Below are positions 8,404 through 18,129 of a DNA stretch of 64,000 bases, piece after piece. The DNA is from Ilyomonas sp965214235 (GTDB lineage Bacteria > Bacteroidota > Bacteroidia > Chitinophagales > Chitinophagaceae). The notes under the pieces were generated by a model. It saw nothing but the letters and a program-made list of their open reading frames with translations, had not been told where the DNA came from and did no database searches. The position numbers were made by a program, and so were the translations under genes. Numbering within the stretch: the first letter of the stretch is position 1; each line of letters starts with the position of its first letter. The DNA lies in the NCBI GenBank assembly GCA_965214235.1, contig CBDCBH010000003.1, positions 1,240,001 to 1,304,000 on the forward strand. Reading direction: 5' to 3'.

Positions 8404-9300
8404 TTATAAAAGATTGGTCAATCTTTTCAAATCTTCGTTCAATACTTTAGGCTTATTCAGATGCGCTGCAATAGCAATGTTATTTAATCCCATCACCAAC
8501 TGATAACACAACAATCGCTCATTCATGTTTTCGATTGTTATTTTTTTTTCTCCTAAAAATTGCAGCCATATTTTTTTGTAATTGATAGAAGAAGCATTAA
8601 AAATTAAAGATGCCACATCATATAAAAAATCACCGAGCCTTGCTTCTGCCCAATCTATCAATCCGGTAATTCTTTTGCCATCGGTAAGTGCATTGTCAAA
8701 ACCAAAATCGCCATGCAGCAAATATTTTTTTGTTTTGCAAAAAGGAAGCAACCGACTTATTTTATTTATTGCTTTTTCAATCACTTCTTTCGGTAACGCT
8801 TCCCTGCTCACAAGGTCTTCAATTGTATAATCCATTTTGTGATTTTGGAAATCAAGCAGTCCATCCTGCCAGCCATTCAGTTCATCTTCATCATCTTCAT
8901 CTATCAATTTCCATCCGGGCAAATGGCTCATGTTAAATTGTTGAAGTTGCCACAAACATTCATACAAACGCAGAACATCATTTTCATTGATGTTTTCGTC
9001 AATCATAGTATATCCTTCGCACCGTTCACTGATGGCGTAATGCAAGCTTTCGTATTTGCCCAACGCCAAAATATTTGGAACGGGCAAACCGCTTCCCTGC
9101 AACAGTTGCGATACCAGTTTATCTTTCTTAAAATCTCTATCATCACTACCAGTTCTGATAACATAATTTTTACCATTGCTTGTAAAAAAATAAGCGCACG
9201 ACCACATGCCTTTTGCTAATTCTGTGGGAAGGCTATCAACCTTGAAACCAGCTGCATTGCAGAGCTCTTCAGGTGTTATAATTTTTGATTGATCAGCCAT
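8404..9300 (-). CDS. APH-family phosphotransferase, closest in look to hygromycin B 4-O-kinase
   Basis: A 298-residue small-molecule kinase of the APH/choline-kinase fold. The catalytic loop HGDFGFDN lies at residues 196-203 (Asp198) and the metal-binding Asp216 is in GLIDWAEARLGD. Segments such as KNYVIRTGSDDRDFKKD and SLHYAISERCEGYT follow the arrangement I remember from the hygromycin kinase Hph (YVLRVNS and SLTYCISRRAQG). So it belongs near the APH(4) branch, though the true substrate may be something else. It sits between argG (14 bp) and argC (16 bp) with no room for a promoter, so it is expressed with arginine genes. Whether it confers resistance cannot be told. Confidence 0.85.
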   Translation of the reverse strand: MADQSKIITPEELCNAAGFKVDSLPTELAKGMWSCAYFFTSNGKNYVIRTGSDDRDFKKDKLVSQLLQGSGLPVPNILALGKYESLHYAISERCEGYTMIDENINENDVLRLYECLWQLQQFNMSHLPGWKLIDEDDEDELNGWQDGLLDFQNHKMDYTIEDLVSREALPKEVIEKAINKISRLLPFCKTKKYLLHGDFGFDNALTDGKRITGLIDWAEARLGDFLYDVASLIFNASSINYKKIWLQFLGEKKITIENMNERLLCYQLVMGLNNIAIAAHLNKPKVLNEDLKRLTNLL

Positions 9301-9314
9301 GCAAAAACAAAGTT

Positions 9315-10559
9315 TTATTTCGTTTCCGGTAATGATGCAGATTGCGCTTTCATTTGATGATACATTGCTGTTTGGTTACCAAATATTTTGCTGAAGCCAC
9401 GCACATCTTCGCCCGTCCAGCCACTGTTCATTTCGCCATACTTACCCCATTTACTGTTCATTAAATCATGTTCACTTTCAATACCAATAATCTGAAAACG
9501 GTAAGGCATCAGTTGCACAAATACATCGCCGGTTACATGCTGCTGCGAGCTTTCTAAAAACGCTTCTATGTCGCGCATTACAGGGTCAAGTATTTGTCCT
9601 TCGTGAAGCCAGTTGCCGTAAAAATTTGCGATAGTATCTTTCCAGCTTAATTGCCATTTGGTAAGTACATGCTTTTCCAACGCATGATGCGCTTTAATAA
9701 TGACCATTGGCGCTGCGGCTTCAAACCCTACGCGACCTTTAATGCCGATGATGGTATCACCAACATGAATATCTCTGCCAATTCCATACGCACCGGCGAT
9801 GCTTTGCAAATGTTGTATGGCTTCGGCCGGATGATTGAATTGCTTATTATTTACTTCATTTAACTCACCCTTTTTAAAATGCAGTTTTACTTCTTCGCTA
9901 TCATGCTTTGAAACCTGTGTAGGCCAGGCTTCTTCGGGCAGTATGCCTTTGCTGTTTAGGGTTTCTTTCCCGCCAACAGAAGTGCCCCACAAACCTTTGT
10001 TTATCGAATATGCAGCTTTTTCAAAATTCATCTCAATGTTTTTGTTTTTGAGATAGGTTATCTCTTCTTCCCGGCTTAATTTTAAATCTCGTATCGGTGT
10101 GATGATTTCAACATCCGGTATCATAATATGAAACACCATGTCAAACCTTACCTGATCGTTACCCGCGCCGGTACTGCCATGCGCAACAACTTTTGCATTT
10201 AGCTTTTTTACGTGTTCGGCAATGTGTAATGCTTGTACCAACCGCTCGGCGCTAACGCTTAACGGATAAGTATTGTTTTTTAAAACATTACCGAAAATAA
10301 GATACTTGATAATGCGGTTGTAATAACCGTTTACAGCATCAATTGTAGTATGTGTTTGTACACCCAGCTTATAAGCATGTTGTTCTGTTTTCTTCAACTC
10401 ATCATCGGTAAAACCGCCGGTATTTACAATGATGCTATGTACTTCAAAGCCTTTGTCTTCGGTAAGATATTTTACACAAAATGTAGTATCCAACCCGCCG
10501 CTGAAACCGAGAACTACTTTTTTGTTTTGTTCGTTTGAAGAACTGTTGGTGTTTTGCAT
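9315..10559 (-). CDS. argG: Argininosuccinate synthase
   Basis: ArgG joins citrulline and aspartate using ATP to make argininosuccinate. The 414-residue product has the PP-loop GFSGGLDTT at residues 18-26 and the citrulline/aspartate-binding text STGAGNDQVRFD near 130. It belongs to the form found in Bacteroidota, recognisable from the KGLWGTSVGGKE block. A 184-bp gap separates it from the upstream GNAT gene, long enough for a promoter of its own, but I found no clear TAnnTTTG box there. The start at 10559 is the first Met of an unusually polar N-terminus; a downstream start would cut into the PP-loop lead. Confidence 0.96.
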   Translation of the reverse strand: MQNTNSSSNEQNKKVVLGFSGGLDTTFCVKYLTEDKGFEVHSIIVNTGGFTDDELKKTEQHAYKLGVQTHTTIDAVNGYYNRIIKYLIFGNVLKNNTYPLSVSAERLVQALHIAEHVKKLNAKVVAHGSTGAGNDQVRFDMVFHIMIPDVEIITPIRDLKLSREEEITYLKNKNIEMNFEKAAYSINKGLWGTSVGGKETLNSKGILPEEAWPTQVSKHDSEEVKLHFKKGELNEVNNKQFNHPAEAIQHLQSIAGAYGIGRDIHVGDTIIGIKGRVGFEAAAPMVIIKAHHALEKHVLTKWQLSWKDTIANFYGNWLHEGQILDPVMRDIEAFLESSQQHVTGDVFVQLMPYRFQIIGIESEHDLMNSKWGKYGEMNSGWTGEDVRGFSKIFGNQTAMYHQMKAQSASLPETK

Positions 10560-10743
10560 GAATGATAAAAAAATTTCAGTTGATAGCTTTACAAAATGCT
10601 AATGCTTATTGCTCAATTTATTTCCGAACGTACAAGTGAGTGACACAACCGGCGATGCCATGAAAAAAACTGCTTGTTACCAACAACTGTATTTTGTATT
10701 ATCCTCTTGCCCTTCTCAATAAGTGGGAAGAGTTGGGATGAGT

Positions 10744-11466
10744 TTATGCAAACAATGTGAACAACATGCTTACTAAGGATCGTTTTTGACGTTGCTCTTT
10801 TTCGGCTTCTTTTTTCTTTCTAAATACGTTTAAAAATCGGCTTTGTTTACTTTCAAGCAAACGGTTATAGGCTTCGCTTTTTTCTTCAAAATGCTCTTTG
10901 GTTTCTTTTGGTTCATAATGATCGGCAGGATCGTACAACATTGCTGTACATAAACAATTTTTACGTTCCTTCAGGGTCAGAATATCATAATTTACACAGC
11001 TTTTGCAGCCAGCCCAAAACGCTTCGTCCTGCGTAAGTTCGCTGTAAGTTACAGGCTCGTAACCCAATTCGCTGTTGATTTTCATAACTGCCAAACCTGT
11101 TGTTAAACCAAATATTTTTGCAGCCGGATACTGCTCTCTCGATAAATTAAATACTGCCTGCTTAATGCGTTTTGCTACGCCGCTTTTTCTGAATTGGGTT
11201 AAAACAATCAAGCCGCTGTTGGCAACATATTCTCCATGGCTCCAGGTTTCAATGTAACAAAAACCAACCCATTGGTTTTCGGTAGTTACCGCAATTACAG
11301 CTTTGCCTTCCAGCATTTTATTTTCAATGTACTCGGGCTCCCGCCTGGCAATGCCGGTGCCGCGTGCTGCTGCGCTGGCTGCCATTTCATCGGTAATGAT
11401 TTTTGCAAAACGTATATCGCCAATGTTGGCTATGCGAACAATAATATTATCTGATTGCTGATTCAC
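10744..11466 (-). CDS. GNAT acyltransferase heading the arginine cluster, candidate glutamate N-succinyl/acetyl-transferase
   Basis: A 240-residue GNAT protein with the acetyl-CoA loop RKSGVAKR near residues 93-100. The C-terminal part holds four Cys in a C-x2-C (154, 157) and C-x-C (171, 173) arrangement, then a Lys/Glu-rich tail. The start codon is GTG at 11466; the frame has an in-frame stop a few codons upstream and no earlier ATG. The same kind of gene precedes argG in Bacteroides, and I recall that the B. thetaiotaomicron homologue was assigned by genetics as the N-acylglutamate synthase. It is therefore the best candidate for the missing first step, since no argA or argJ is present here. 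Confidence 0.8.
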   Translation of the reverse strand: MNQQSDNIIVRIANIGDIRFAKIITDEMAASAAARGTGIARREPEYIENKMLEGKAVIAVTTENQWVGFCYIETWSHGEYVANSGLIVLTQFRKSGVAKRIKQAVFNLSREQYPAAKIFGLTTGLAVMKINSELGYEPVTYSELTQDEAFWAGCKSCVNYDILTLKERKNCLCTAMLYDPADHYEPKETKEHFEEKSEAYNRLLESKQSRFLNVFRKKKEAEKEQRQKRSLVSMLFTLFA

Positions 11467-11860
11467 GGTAAAAACAAATTAAAAATTGAAACGGTTTAAT
11501 GGCGGAAACGATGCCTGACTTGCTGAAAGTCTTGCCTATCAATCTAACAATAATGATGTAGGAAAGACGATTAAATGCGCGGTCGTCGTGCCGGTCGGAA
11601 GCAGCAGGGATTAGATAAAATAACAACACTCATCAACAAAGGATGGGAAGAACTATGAGCGGTATGTGTTGTACAATGTTTCAACTTTAGTTCAAGATAA
11701 AAATGAAATGAAACTTGATTGCTTTAGAGACGCAAAAGTAATAAGGTTTATTATTCTGCAGATTAATTTTTTATAAAATTGATTTGAATTGAATAAAGTG
11801 ATTGTTTTGATTTGATGAAAGATGAATGGGAGCCGGTATCTTGCCTTTCTATTTTGTGCC
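11467..11860. other. Divergent intergenic region between the arginine cluster and prmA
   Basis: About 390 bp without a gene. It must hold the promoter of the arginine cluster (minus) and of prmA (plus). On the minus strand a TTTG is followed after 19 bases by TATCTAAT near 11605-11640, correct spacing for a Bacteroidota promoter but a poor -7 box. A copy of the dispersed TAAAAACAAA motif lies at 11469-11478 directly ahead of the GTG start. No riboswitch or strong hairpin was recognised. Confidence 0.35.
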
Positions 11861-12682
11861 ATGAGCAATGAAAATTACATAGAAGTAACTTTTGATAACG
11901 TAAAAGAAAATGAAGCCGATACCATTGTTGCGATGCTTGCCCTGATTGGGTTTGAAGGCTTTGAAGAAACAGGCGATTCGGTGAAGGCTTATATCATGAA
12001 GAAAGAATTTAATGAAATTGGAGTAAAAGAAACAGCCGAACAATTTTCTTTAATTTATCAAACGAAAGAGCTGCCTTCACAAAACTGGAATGCTGTATGG
12101 GAAAGCAATTTTGAACCTGTTGTAATTGATAATTTTGTTGCGGTACGGGCAAATTTTCATTCGCCTGTTTCTTTCGTGCAACACGAAATTGTTATTACGC
12201 CAAAAATGAGTTTCGGCACCGGTCATCACGCCACTACTACAATGATGATTCAGCAAATGAGGCATATTAATTTTGCAAATAAAAAAGTTCTTGATTTTGG
12301 TGCAGGCACCGGCATTCTTTCTATCCTTGCAGAGAAGTTGGGCGCAAGTTATATTTTGGCAATTGATAATGATAACTGGAGCATTGAAAACAGTAAAGAA
12401 AACATTGCCCAAAATGGATGCAGCAAAATAAGAATTGAATTAAAAAATAACGCGGACGTTGATCAGTTTTCCGATGTGATTCTGGCAAACATCAACCGCA
12501 ATGTTATTATTGAGAATCTTATGTTTCTTTCTTCTCAACTTACTAAAAACGGATGTTTGTTAGTAAGCGGTTTGCTGGCAGAAGATGAAGAAGTGCTACT
12601 TACAGAAGCGGCACATTACCCGTTACAACACAAAAACACTCTGCACTTACAACAATGGATTTCGCTGCTTTTCAGCCGTTAA
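11861..12682 (+). CDS. prmA: Ribosomal protein L11 methyltransferase
   Basis: PrmA methylates ribosomal protein L11 with S-adenosylmethionine. The 273-residue product has the SAM-binding loop LDFGAGTGILSILA and the substrate-side motif LANINRNV, which is typical of PrmA. The frame can be opened 13 codons earlier at 11822, but that stretch has no similarity to the family, while the ATG at 11861 gives MSNENYIEV, the usual beginning in Bacteroidota. It is transcribed away from the arginine cluster and followed 81 bp later by plsY, which has its own promoter. Confidence 0.92.
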   Translation: MSNENYIEVTFDNVKENEADTIVAMLALIGFEGFEETGDSVKAYIMKKEFNEIGVKETAEQFSLIYQTKELPSQNWNAVWESNFEPVVIDNFVAVRANFHSPVSFVQHEIVITPKMSFGTGHHATTTMMIQQMRHINFANKKVLDFGAGTGILSILAEKLGASYILAIDNDNWSIENSKENIAQNGCSKIRIELKNNADVDQFSDVILANINRNVIIENLMFLSSQLTKNGCLLVSGLLAEDEEVLLTEAAHYPLQHKNTLHLQQWISLLFSR

Positions 12683-12731
12683 AAATTTCTTGATAATCGC
12701 TCAATATCATTTTTTTCATTTGTGAATTGAA

Positions 12732-12739
12732 TATATTTG
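12732..12739 (+). promoter_or_regulatory. -7 promoter box of plsY
   Basis: TATATTTG matches the Bacteroidota -7 consensus TAnnTTTG exactly. It overlaps the TTG codon that a longer plsY frame would use as start, which argues that translation begins at the ATG at 12764 instead. No clear -33 TTTG is present at 19 bp. Confidence 0.6.
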
Positions 12740-12763
12740 CCCCTCTTAACTTTTTATCTGTTA

Positions 12764-13432
12764 ATGCAGGAAGTCATTTTAGTTATCATTGCTTACCTTA
12801 TTGGCTCTATCCCAACAGCTGTTTGGATTAGCAAATATTATTTTGGAATTGACATTCGCGATTATGGCAGCGGCAATGCCGGTGCTACCAATACTTACCG
12901 CGTGTTAGGCTCAAAATGGGGCACTATTGTGATGGTTGTTGACATGCTGAAAGGCGTACTTGCTACTTCACTTTACATTGCCATTCCTTTTTATGTTGTA
13001 GCTTCTCACGACTGGGACAGAACGAATATGATGATTGGCTTAGGGCTGGCGGCTGTAATTGGTCATATCTTTCCTATCTGGGCAAATTTTAAAGGCGGTA
13101 AAGGCGTAGCAACCTTGTTTGGAATGGTGGTGGCAATGCAGCCCAGCGTGGCGTTGTGTTGTGCGGCTGTGTTTCTTTCGGTTTTGTATTTAACGCGTTT
13201 TGTTTCGTTAAGTTCTATCCTTTCCAGCATTGCGTTTGCAGTGTTTATCCTATTTGTTTTTAATGATGATGTAACGCTGTATCGCATTTTTTCAGTTGCC
13301 GTTGCTTTGATGGTAATTCTTACACATCAAAAGAATATCAACCGCCTTTTAAAAGGCACTGAAACCAAAGTTCCTATCTTGAAATATCGCGATCGCCGCA
13401 AACAAAGAAGACGCGATGCAACTAACGATTAG
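12764..13432 (+). CDS. plsY: Glycerol-3-phosphate acyltransferase PlsY
   Basis: PlsY moves the acyl group of acyl-phosphate to glycerol-3-phosphate, the first step of phospholipid synthesis, in the inner membrane. The 222-residue product has several membrane segments and the family motifs GSGNAGATNTYR near residue 42-53 and KGGKGVATLFG near 110-120. The C-terminus is strongly basic (KYRDRRKQRRRDA), expected on the cytoplasmic face. The ATG at 12764 is chosen because a perfect -7 promoter box lies across the alternative upstream TTG. Confidence 0.94.
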   Translation: MQEVILVIIAYLIGSIPTAVWISKYYFGIDIRDYGSGNAGATNTYRVLGSKWGTIVMVVDMLKGVLATSLYIAIPFYVVASHDWDRTNMMIGLGLAAVIGHIFPIWANFKGGKGVATLFGMVVAMQPSVALCCAAVFLSVLYLTRFVSLSSILSSIAFAVFILFVFNDDVTLYRIFSVAVALMVILTHQKNINRLLKGTETKVPILKYRDRRKQRRRDATND

Positions 13433-13782
13433 TTCGCCATCCGCCAAACCTTATAATTTATTTTCTTTCGTTTAGGAGTTTTTATTTACTCCTATTTAGG
13501 GTTAAATTATTTTTATTTCTGAACTATCTTAGGGTTACAAAGAAGATAAAAAGATCAATAAAAGAAAAGGTGAACGATAATGAGATTTAAAAAAAAGGGG
13601 CATGCATAGAAATGCGCACCCGGAATCCAATATCGCATATATTACTTCAATCTAAATGCCACGCATCAAATTATTAAAAACAATGCGATTGCAAATAATT
13701 ATAATTTATATACTTCCTATTATTGGAAATAATAGTTTCAATTAAGGAAATAATGGAGGAGAGAGATATTTAAGTTATACCA
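13433..13782. other. Non-coding stretch after plsY
   Basis: About 350 bp of AT-rich sequence between plsY and the terminator of the efflux operon. I see no frame of credible length, no repeat and no promoter box of good quality in it. Confidence 0.5.
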
Positions 13783-13824
13783 AAAAGAAAGTGCCCGTTC
13801 TGTTTAAGACGGGCACTTTCTTTT
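13783..13824. terminator. Bidirectional terminator between plsY and the RND operon
   Basis: A perfect 16-bp inverted repeat (arms 13783-13798 and 13809-13824) around a 10-base loop, GC-rich in the middle and A-rich/T-rich at the outer ends. It lies 20 bp after the stop of the RND permease and would end that transcript; it can also work for plsY. Confidence 0.85.
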
Positions 13825-13843
13825 ATAAGCTGTTCAATTGAAT

Positions 13844-16800
13844 TTATAATTGAACGCCAGCCGGAACACCATGACCATTTTCGTGAATCTTTACCGGCAC
13901 ATAATCTTCTACCATCAAATCATCCATTGATTTTTGCTGTTTGTTTTTAGAAAACCGTGCAATCAGTTTATCAAAAATGGAGTACACCACCGGAACAATT
14001 ACCAGCGTTAAAAACAAAGAGCTTAACAAGCCACCAATAATCACCCAAGCCAAACCATTCTTCCATTCGGCACCGGCACCTTTGGCAACAGCAATGGGTA
14101 TCATCCCAAACACCATGGCAATGGTAGTCATTAAAATTGGGCGCAACCGCGCATGGTTGGCATCAATCAACGCCTGTTGGGTGCTTTCGCCTTCGGCTTT
14201 GCGCTGGTTGGTAAAATCAACTAATAAAATTGCATTTTTACATACCAATCCAATCAGCATAATGATGCCCATAATGGTAAACAAGCTCAACGATTCGTTT
14301 GCCAAACCCAATGCCAGCAAGCCTCCGATGAATGAAAGCGGGATGGAAAACAACACCACAAATGGGTACACGAAACTGTTGTACAACGCCACCATCACCA
14401 AGTAAACTAAAATAATAGCCGATAACAATGCAATGCCTAAGGTGCCAAAACCTTCGGTTTGGTTTTCCATATCGCCACTCCACACGTAACCTACGCCGGT
14501 TGGTTTTCTTAATTTCTCAAACTGGGCTTGCCATTCGGCTGCAACAGTACCTGTTGGGCGACCAATGGTTTGCGCATTGATGGTTACAGATGGGCTTTTA
14601 TCGCGACGTTCCAACTGGCTGGGACCGCTGCCTTCTACCACATTGGCAAACTGCTGTAATTTCACTTGCTGATTGGCATCGTTTACAAATAATAAATTGC
14701 GCACATCTTCAATGCTTTTGCGGTTAAAGTTTCCAAAGCGCGTGTTAATATCATACTCATCATCGCCTGCGCGAAACTTACTATCGGTATTGCCGCTGAA
14801 AACGGTTTGCATCGTAGCACCCACCGTTTGTAAATTCAAACCCAAAGCCGCCATCTTATCACGGTCAACCTGCACATCAATTTCGGGGTTTCCGGCTTCC
14901 ACGGATAGCTTTAATTCAGTAGCGCCTTTTATTTTAGAAAGCTGGTTCATGGCTGCATTTGCAAAAGCCATTGCGCTATCTAATGTGGGTGCGGTAACCA
15001 CCAACGAAAGCGGAGCCATGTCGGCAGTGCCCATAATATTTACCGGCACTGTTTTTACTTTTAATCCGATTAAAACTTTAGCTAACTCGCTTTTTATTTT
15101 GGCAGCATATACGTACGAATCATCATCACGTTTATCGCGCGGCACCAGCTTTACATCAATTTCCGATTTGTATTCGGTTGCCTGTGTAGCGCCAAAGCCT
15201 TCGCTGGTTTGCCCAACAGTGGTAATTAAATCGGTTACTTCTTTCTTTGTGCGGAGATATTGCTCGGCACGTTGCGTCATCAAATTGGTTTGTTCAATGG
15301 CAGCATCTTTTGGCATTTCAATTTGCACTAAAAATTCTCCGCGATCACTCTTTGGAAAAAATTCAGAGCCAATGTATCCGCCGATAATTAAATAAATGGA
15401 AGAAACAAACAGAACTAAAACCACAAGTAACGTCCAGCGTTTATGACCTAAACACCAAACCAGCAAGCCAGTCATCCAGTTAGTGAATTTGGTAAGACCT
15501 CTTTCAAAAGAAAGAATGATTCTGCCGAACAAATTTTTGCCCGTTATCACTTCTAATTTGCCAAAGCGGGAAGACAACCAGGGAACGATGGTAAAAGAAG
15601 ATAGCAACGATAAAGAAGTTGCAATAATAACCGTTACGCAAAACTGCCTCAAAATGTTTGATACCAAACCCGTGCTTACGGCAATTGGGAAAAACACAAC
15701 CACAATTACCAACGTGATGGCAGATACTGTGAAGCCTATTTCTTTCGTGGCATCGTAAGAGGCGCGCACACGGTTTTTACCCATTTCCATGTGCCGATAA
15801 ATATTTTCCAACACTACAATGGCATCGTCAACCAAAATACCAACTACAAGCGAAAGGGCAAGCAGCGTCATTAAGTTTAAGGAATAACCAAACAGCTTAA
15901 TACCAATGAAAGTTGCAATTAACGATGCCGGAATGGACACCATGACAATTAACGAATTTCGGATGCTGTGCAAAAAGAAGAGCATCACAAAGGCAACCAG
16001 CACAACCGCAAGAAGAAGGTCATGAATTACAGCATCGGCAGATTCTAATGTGAACACAGAGCTATCGTTGGCAATGGAAAGATGAAGACCATTGGCTGCA
16101 TAATCTTGTTGTAATTTGGCAACTGCTTTTTTGGTTTCATTACTGATAGAAACCGCATTGGCATCGGACTGTTTTAAGATTTGCACAGCGATGGCGCTTT
16201 TGCCATTTACGCGCGCTATTTTTGCCACATCTTTTTGCGCATCCTGAACATCGGCAATATCGCCAAGCCGAATCTGGATGCCGTTTTTAGACGAGATAAC
16301 TAAGTTGCGAAGCTCATCAACCGATCTGTATTTTCCCTGCAACCGAATGGTTATATTTTGCTGCCGTGTTTGCACGCTGCCGGTTGGAAAATCGAGATTG
16401 GAAGTGGCAATAATTTGTTGCACCTGCGGCACGCTTAAGCCGTAACCTTGTAATTTATTAGCATCTAAATTTACTTGTATTTCTCTTTGCTGACCGCCAA
16501 TTAAATTCACTTGCGCTACGCCTGCAATGCGCGATAAAGCAGGTGCTACGCGGTTGTCCATCAAATCGTAAAAGCGGGCTTCGTCCATGTTGGCAGAAGC
16601 CGATAAAGTGATAATAGGTAAATCGTCCAGCGAAAACTTATTTAACGATGGCGTTTTAGTATCGGTTGGCAAAGTAGAAATAATGGCGTTTATTTTTCGC
16701 TGCGCATCGTTTAGCGAGTAATCAACATTGGCATTATCGGTAAGCGTAATCACAACGTTGGAAAGACTTTCATACGATTTCGATTCTAACTTCTTTATAT

Positions 16801-17029
16801 TTTCTAAAGAAGAAACGGCGTCTTCAATTTTTTTGGTTACTGTGTTTTCAACTTCACCCGGCGAAGCACCAGGATATATAGTTGTAATAGAAACCACATT
16901 TTGAGAAAACTTTGGAATCAACTCATAATTTAAAGAGTTGTAACTTAACAAACCACCTAAAATTAATATGGTAAACAACACTACATTATCAAGTGTTGGT
17001 CTTTTAATGGATACTTCTGCTAATTTCAT
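13844..17029 (-). CDS. RND multidrug efflux permease (HAE1/AcrB type)
   Basis: A full-length 1061-residue inner-membrane pump. It has an N-terminal membrane segment, two large periplasmic loops and the usual twelve-helix plan. The proton-relay acidic pair in GILVDDAIVVLEN (TM4) and the partner Lys in LIGLVCKNAILLVD (TM10) are present, which points to proton-driven export of hydrophobic compounds rather than metals. The C-terminus ends in a hydrophilic tail. It is the last gene of a minus-strand operon tetR-tolC-adaptor-permease, 11 bp after the adaptor. Unlike its neighbours the frame is unbroken over 3.2 kb. Confidence 0.93.
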   Translation of the reverse strand: MKLAEVSIKRPTLDNVVLFTILILGGLLSYNSLNYELIPKFSQNVVSITTIYPGASPGEVENTVTKKIEDAVSSLENIKKLESKSYESLSNVVITLTDNANVDYSLNDAQRKINAIISTLPTDTKTPSLNKFSLDDLPIITLSASANMDEARFYDLMDNRVAPALSRIAGVAQVNLIGGQQREIQVNLDANKLQGYGLSVPQVQQIIATSNLDFPTGSVQTRQQNITIRLQGKYRSVDELRNLVISSKNGIQIRLGDIADVQDAQKDVAKIARVNGKSAIAVQILKQSDANAVSISNETKKAVAKLQQDYAANGLHLSIANDSSVFTLESADAVIHDLLLAVVLVAFVMLFFLHSIRNSLIVMVSIPASLIATFIGIKLFGYSLNLMTLLALSLVVGILVDDAIVVLENIYRHMEMGKNRVRASYDATKEIGFTVSAITLVIVVVFFPIAVSTGLVSNILRQFCVTVIIATSLSLLSSFTIVPWLSSRFGKLEVITGKNLFGRIILSFERGLTKFTNWMTGLLVWCLGHKRWTLLVVLVLFVSSIYLIIGGYIGSEFFPKSDRGEFLVQIEMPKDAAIEQTNLMTQRAEQYLRTKKEVTDLITTVGQTSEGFGATQATEYKSEIDVKLVPRDKRDDDSYVYAAKIKSELAKVLIGLKVKTVPVNIMGTADMAPLSLVVTAPTLDSAMAFANAAMNQLSKIKGATELKLSVEAGNPEIDVQVDRDKMAALGLNLQTVGATMQTVFSGNTDSKFRAGDDEYDINTRFGNFNRKSIEDVRNLLFVNDANQQVKLQQFANVVEGSGPSQLERRDKSPSVTINAQTIGRPTGTVAAEWQAQFEKLRKPTGVGYVWSGDMENQTEGFGTLGIALLSAIILVYLVMVALYNSFVYPFVVLFSIPLSFIGGLLALGLANESLSLFTIMGIIMLIGLVCKNAILLVDFTNQRKAEGESTQQALIDANHARLRPILMTTIAMVFGMIPIAVAKGAGAEWKNGLAWVIIGGLLSSLFLTLVIVPVVYSIFDKLIARFSKNKQQKSMDDLMVEDYVPVKIHENGHGVPAGVQL

Positions 17030-17040
17030 GTATAAAAAGT

Positions 17041-18121
17041 TTACTTTATCACTTCTATTTTACTGCCATCGGTTAAGTTTACCTGGCCGCTGCTAATCAC
17101 CAAATCGCCTTCATGTCAAGCCGCTAACTACTTCTACTTTATCGCCCGCAATTCTTCCGGCAACCACTTTATGCAAATGAGCCGTATTGTTGTTTTCGGC
17201 AATAAAAACCTCGTTGCTGGCTAACGCCGCCAACAAAAGCCGAACGTGGAATAGCAATCAGCTGGTTGCGATTTCGGCATAGCAAACACAGCCGTGCCGT
17301 ACATGCCTGCTTTTAGTTGGTTATTCGGGTTATTTGCTACTTCAATTTCGAGCGGAAAGTTTAATGAATTATCTGCCTTTGGCGCAATGAAAGTTATCTT
17401 GCCGGTAAAGCTTTCATCAGGAAAAACGGAAGCCGTTATTTTTACATTGATTACGCCTAATTTTAAAGTAGCCACCTGGCTTTCGTTTACCGTTACTTTT
17501 AGTTTAAGTTTCGATACATCAACAATATTAAACATCTGCGTGGCAGCAGCAAGAACAGCACCCGGTTCAATATAACGTTTGTTTACAATGCCGTTGATGC
17601 TGGAACGAATGTTGGCATCGCCAATATTAATGCGGGCTGCATTGATGCGCGCCTGTGCATTTTGCAGAGCTAAGTTTGCCTGGTCGAGTTGCTGCTGCGT
17701 AACGCCGCCGGTTGCAAACGCATTTTCGTAACGCTCTTTATCTTTTTGCGCGTTGGCATAAATGGCTTCCGCGTTTTGCAAATCAACCGATAGCTGATCG
17801 GTTCTTATCGTTGCCAATACCTGACCTGTACTAACATGATCGCCTTCATCAACAAAAATCTTTACTACGCGCCCGGGCTTTTCTGCCGAAAAATTCATTT
17901 CGCGGTAACGGCGCAAAATTTCCGTTCGCACTGAAGTCGAGGTTAAGTGTTTGTTTTTGCACCGTATCAATGCGCACGGCAATAGCGTTGCTATCCTGCG
18001 CCGCAACAACCGCCGTTTTTGCATTGTTCGATTGTTTGTTTTTATTCAGTACAAAACCAATTAAAGCAATGATGCCGATGATAAGTAAAATAGTGAGTAT
18101 GGTTCGTGTTGCTCTGTTCAT
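17041..18121 (-). pseudogene. RND periplasmic adaptor (MFP/HlyD type), broken by four frameshifts
   Basis: Pieces in different frames together make a normal adaptor of about 360 residues. There is an N-terminal membrane anchor, then the lipoyl half (GRVVKIFVDEGDHVSTGQVLA), a coiled-coil hairpin rich in Ala/Gln, the beta-barrel (VNKRYIEPGAVLA onward) and a C-terminal LTDGSKIEVIK ending at 17041. The frame must be shifted near 17912 (one extra T), near 17262, near 17222 and near 17113. Either the gene is freshly dead, leaving a pump without its adaptor, or these are single-base sequencing errors. The intact flanking genes favour checking the reads first. Confidence 0.8.
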
Positions 18122-18129
18122 AGCTGTTA

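Noticed and set aside
11822..11860. Longer prmA start
   Set aside because: The 13 extra codons have no similarity to the family, while MSNENYIEV is the usual beginning.
14673..15395. A 240-codon plus-strand frame
   Set aside because: It lies wholly inside the RND permease on the other strand and has no recognisable family pattern; a mirror frame of a conserved gene.
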